Shown here piece after piece: positions 61,608-64,000 of a stretch of DNA of 64,000 bases. The notes below the pieces were generated by a model. The model was not told the origin of the DNA and did no database searches. It worked only from the letters and a program-made list of their open reading frames with translations. The translations under genes and the position numbers were made by a program. The stretch comes from CAZEAP01 sp964510315 (GTDB taxonomy: Bacteria > Planctomycetota > Brocadiia > SM23-32), in assembly GCA_964510315.1 (NCBI GenBank), contig CAZEAP010000014.1, positions 25,242-89,241 of the forward strand, read 5' to 3'. Within the stretch, counting starts at the first letter, position 1; each line of letters begins with the position of its first letter.

Positions 61608-62228
61608 TAATTCATCCTCTCAAAGGAGTCAAAACATTACCTCTGCCATCTGCTGCAGTATTGGGTTGCCGCCACTAATGCTGCCGCTCTCGCCTGACGC
61701 CTGGAAGCGATGGGGGAGACGGACAACGTCACGGACAGACACGTCGTCGTTCTGGTGAACAAGGGCGGCTTCGACCCTTCCCGCAGGCCAGGAGGTCTCC
61801 CCTGATGCACCAGCCCAAAGGATAGCCAGTCGCGGGGTGCCTGTCAACCGGTTCGGAGAGAAAAGCGGACGCCAGTCCGACGTTTCGAACTCCGGCGGGG
61901 TATGTAAACAGCAGAGAGAGTACACCGTCCTGCCCGACGCCGCACCGGCGGCAAGGCCGAGGTCGTCGTGGGCTTGAGCTCGACTGGACTGCGCAGCGCG
62001 ACATGTGGGGCGAGATAAGGGCGTCGACTAAGCTCACCTGAACCCGCCGGACACGGCCAGAACAATAACACGAATTCGCGAACCCGTGTACCCGAAACGC
62101 GGGTCGGGGGCGAATCGTCTCAGAGCGGCGAAAACGGCACCCAGCGGCTCAATTGGCGGAGAGGCCTACCGGGCGGAAGGCAAAGCGGACTGATAGGAGC
62201 CCAGCGTAAGGGCGTTCATAGCCAGGTC
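61608..62228. other. intergenic region, no gene recognised
   Basis: About 620 bp. Holds the right copy of the 20-bp direct repeat; open frames on both strands lack motifs and start signals. Possibly decayed DNA. Confidence 0.45.
61872..61891. repeat. 20-bp direct repeat, right copy
   Basis: Exact copy of 59794-59813; similarity stops on both sides. Confidence 0.75.
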
Positions 62229-62900
62229 TCATGTTGCTCGCGAGGGGACGTTGAGCACAAGAATAAAATCTTCGCTGAAGTGGTGCCGAAGGAGCCGAGG
62301 TACGAACCTGAGGTCCAATCCGCGCTTCTCCTGCACCCAGATGAGCTGCGAGGGCACCAGACCGCATCGGCGCGCCATCTCCATAAGGGTCACGGGATCA
62401 TACCAGCAGGTGTGCTCAGGATGGACGCAACTATGACCGTACTTCAGTATCTTCCATGTCCACATAGTGCAGAAGGGATTGGGGGTGCTCAGGGCCAGTA
62501 TGCCATTGCGCTCGAGGTGCCGGGCCATATTTCTGAGGAACGCATCGGGAGAAGAAAGATGCTCTATCACCTCTCCAGCCACGATGGCTTCGAAGCGTTC
62601 TCCCAGGTCGCATGTGCAAGCGTCGGCCGCGACCGCCCTATAGCCCATACGCTGGAGTTCGGCGACACCGTCGGCGTCGAGGTCTATACCCAAGCAATCG
62701 GCGCTCGCCCTGGCAATGCGGACGTGACGATCGAGAGTATCCTTGGTTGCCGAAGACTGTGGCCTGACTCCCGTGCACCCCACATTGAGCACACCCTTTT
62801 CCGCCGCCAAGGAAGCAAGGGCGTCGATGCGGTCACAAACGATTTCAGCAGCCTGCAAGACAGCATAGCGCTGACTATCGAGGTTCTTGGAACTGAACAT
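62229..62900 (-). CDS. class I SAM-dependent methyltransferase (Methyltransf_23 type)
   Basis: 223 residues from the ATG with GGGGAG seven bases upstream (a TTG five codons earlier is less likely). The Rossmann core has VLNVGCTGV (motif I, GCTG instead of GxGxG), CLGIDLDADGV (motif II) and FEAIVAGEVIEHLSSPDAFL, NGILALSTPNPF (motif IV and post-motifs), as in methyltransferases of glycan and polysaccharide clusters. Acceptor unknown. HPEHTCWYDPVTLMEMARRCGL is a typical segment of this branch. It stands alone between a gene-poor region and a methyltransferase remnant. Confidence 0.8.
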   Translation of the reverse strand: MFSSKNLDSQRYAVLQAAEIVCDRIDALASLAAEKGVLNVGCTGVRPQSSATKDTLDRHVRIARASADCLGIDLDADGVAELQRMGYRAVAADACTCDLGERFEAIVAGEVIEHLSSPDAFLRNMARHLERNGILALSTPNPFCTMWTWKILKYGHSCVHPEHTCWYDPVTLMEMARRCGLVPSQLIWVQEKRGLDLRFVPRLLRHHFSEDFILVLNVPSRAT

Positions 62901-63052
62901 AATTTTGCTCCCCAATTCAACGCATTAGCAGTGCTGGCAGGTTGCGTCGAGATGATAGCTCTATACAGTTCCTCGCCAATTGAGCAGTGGAGTGTAAGGT
63001 TTTGCATAGAGGAAAGCAACGGACACATACGGCGACTCCGAGAGAAAGCCCG

Positions 63053-63385
63053 ACCGAAGAGGGCGAGGCCGCCGGACACAAGTTCTTCGGCCCGAACAAC
63101 GCCGAGGACCTGTGGCACGTGAGGAAGATCGCGCCGCCCAAGATGGTCCACCTGACCGAGAAGCCGGTCGAGCTGGCCGTGCGCGCCATCCAGTACTCGA
63201 GCCGCCTCGGCGAGAACGTGCTGGACCTGTTCGGCGGGTCAGGCTCCACCCTTATCGCCTGCGAGCAGACGGGCCGGCGGGCGTTCCTGATGGAAGTGGA
63301 CGAGCTCTACTGCGACGTCATCGTTCAGAGGTGGGAGAACTTCACGGCCCTTAGGCCCAGACGCATCGACGGAGACCAGGCATGA
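63053..63385 (+). pseudogene. C-terminal fragment of a DNA methyltransferase
   Basis: About 110 codons homologous to the end of N4/N6 DNA methylases of the phage and ParB-linked type: LWHVRKIAPPKMVHLTEKPVELAVRAIQYSS, then motif I VLDLFGGSGSTLIACEQTGRRAFLMEVD and the last helix ELYCDVIVQRWENF. The catalytic motif IV (SPPY/DPPY) half is missing; the sequence upstream of about 63050 is unrelated and of different composition. A frame continues back to 62987, but without a family match. Remnant of a prophage or restriction-modification gene truncated at its 5' side. Confidence 0.75.
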
Positions 63386-63429
63386 AAGGCGGACGAAATG
63401 CCGGAAAAGTCCGCGAGCACCGGGCCGAC

Positions 63430-63464
63430 TTGATCATTGCCAGATGATCAAGCTCCGCTACAAT
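63430..63464 (+). promoter_or_regulatory. promoter overlapped by a palindrome
   Basis: TTGCCA (63437-63442), 16-nt spacer, TACAAT (63459-63464). A 9-bp inverted repeat (CTTGATCAT at 63429-63437, ATGATCAAG at 63444-63452) covers the -35 and spacer and looks like an operator for a dimeric repressor. Confidence 0.5.
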
Positions 63465-63528
63465 CGAGGCCGATGGGAAGCAGGTACGGGAAGATCAAGA
63501 CATCTTCAGTGCCAGGAAGGAGGTTAAG

Positions 63529-63993
63529 GTGGCACCGTCGAGATCGGACAGCACATTGGAGGCGTTAGTTCGTCATACCATGGGGCAGTTTCCCAGCGTC
63601 TACCTGACGCTGGTAGGTGTCATTCAAAGCGTCGTGTTTGGCTACCTTCTTTATCAATTGTTCGAACCGCGGCTTCCAGAAACAGTAATAACCTGGCTGC
63701 GCTGCGCGGTCGCCTTCTTGGTCGTTGTGGCCACGTGGCATGAGTACCAGGCGGGGCTAACATTGTTCCGTTGGTTGCCAACCATTGCGGATTCCTTTCT
63801 GCCGTTTTTGATCGGATTCTGCGAGGCATCGATAATCTGGACGGTTGACAGCAAAGGGCCTTGGTGGTGCGTCTCCATGGGAGGGTTCTGCGCTGTAGCT
63901 TGGGCAGCATATGCGAATATGCGACGTCAAGTCGCCTCGTACGGGTGGGGCATTTGCGCTGTGGGGGTGCTCAGGCGCGGGACGCGCGGATGA
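63529..63993 (+). CDS. four-helix membrane protein of unknown function
   Basis: 154 residues starting at a GTG with AAGGAGG eight bases upstream. Four probable membrane helices: about 23-44 (SVYLTLVGVIQSVVFGYLLY), 50-68 (VITWLRCAVAFLVVVATW), 82-105 (FLPFLIGFCEASIIWTV) and 112-130 (WWCVSMGGFCAVAWAAYA). The N-terminus is polar and cytoplasmic. I do not recognise a family. It has its own promoter with a palindromic operator candidate and lies in accessory-looking DNA after a methyltransferase remnant. Confidence 0.65.
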   Translation: MAPSRSDSTLEALVRHTMGQFPSVYLTLVGVIQSVVFGYLLYQLFEPRLPETVITWLRCAVAFLVVVATWHEYQAGLTLFRWLPTIADSFLPFLIGFCEASIIWTVDSKGPWWCVSMGGFCAVAWAAYANMRRQVASYGWGICAVGVLRRGTRG

Positions 63994-64000
63994 TGCCACA

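Overview
The window is GC-rich DNA from a Gram-negative bacterium (it carries lpxB), most likely a member of the Planctomycetota or a neighbouring PVC/FCB-type lineage. The evidence is the moxR - DUF58 - BatA/vWA - DUF4175-like - squalene-cyclase-repeat operon, a cytoplasmic Cys-type sulfatase beside several uroporphyrinogen-decarboxylase-fold (URO-D) proteins, a pseudokinase, GxxExxY protein and large MsbA-like exporters. Phylum assignment is inference; no rRNA is present.

Layout. 1-10.2 kb: a URO-D gene cut by the left edge, an MsbA-like ABC exporter, a convergent GT39-like membrane glycosyltransferase with TPR tail, then a rightward catabolic-looking cluster (FAD oxidoreductase, URO-D protein, sulfatase, second URO-D protein, small methyltransferase). 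10.2-17.1 kb: tldD/tldE, a GxxExxY gene bracketed by a 30-bp inverted repeat, a solitary beta-class DNA methyltransferase, a decayed acetyl-esterase, lpxB and a ferritin-like protein. 17.1-27.7 kb: ABC exporter plus small coiled-coil membrane protein, zupT, a tail-anchored pseudokinase transcribed from a promoter back-to-back with that of zupT, a DUF2905 protein, the ffh-rpsP-trmD-rplS operon, a CDP-alcohol phosphatidyltransferase, and a GGDEF protein fused to a ComF-like phosphoribosyltransferase domain. 27.7-29.5 kb: non-coding repeats (heptad arrays flanking about three copies of a 297-bp unit).

29.5-45.0 kb is a complete type I-E CRISPR-Cas locus: a strong promoter, cas3-cse1-cse2-cas7-cas5-cas6e-cas1-cas2, a leader with its own promoter, and an array of 100 repeats on a strict 61-nt grid. 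Nine consecutive spacers are duplicated; several spacers are diverged versions of one another. Between repeat 100 and two trailing repeats lies a 258-nt insert that occupies the place of a spacer and encodes a 59-residue, acid-free, strongly basic protein with an excellent ribosome-binding site. Spacer 34 of the same array matches the 3' end of this ORF at 28 of 33 positions with conservative codon changes. I regard this as the most interesting observation.

45.0-57.6 kb: class II photolyase, a cold-shock protein with terminator, and the leftward moxR-DUF58-vWA-DUF4175-prenyltransferase operon. 57.8-64 kb: tRNA-Asn with promoter and terminator, then a looser, less GC-rich accessory-looking segment: radical SAM protein, SPFH/band-7 protein, SAM methyltransferase, the C-terminal remnant of a DNA methyltransferase and an unknown membrane protein.

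All family assignments come from motifs read in the translated sequence; no database search was run.
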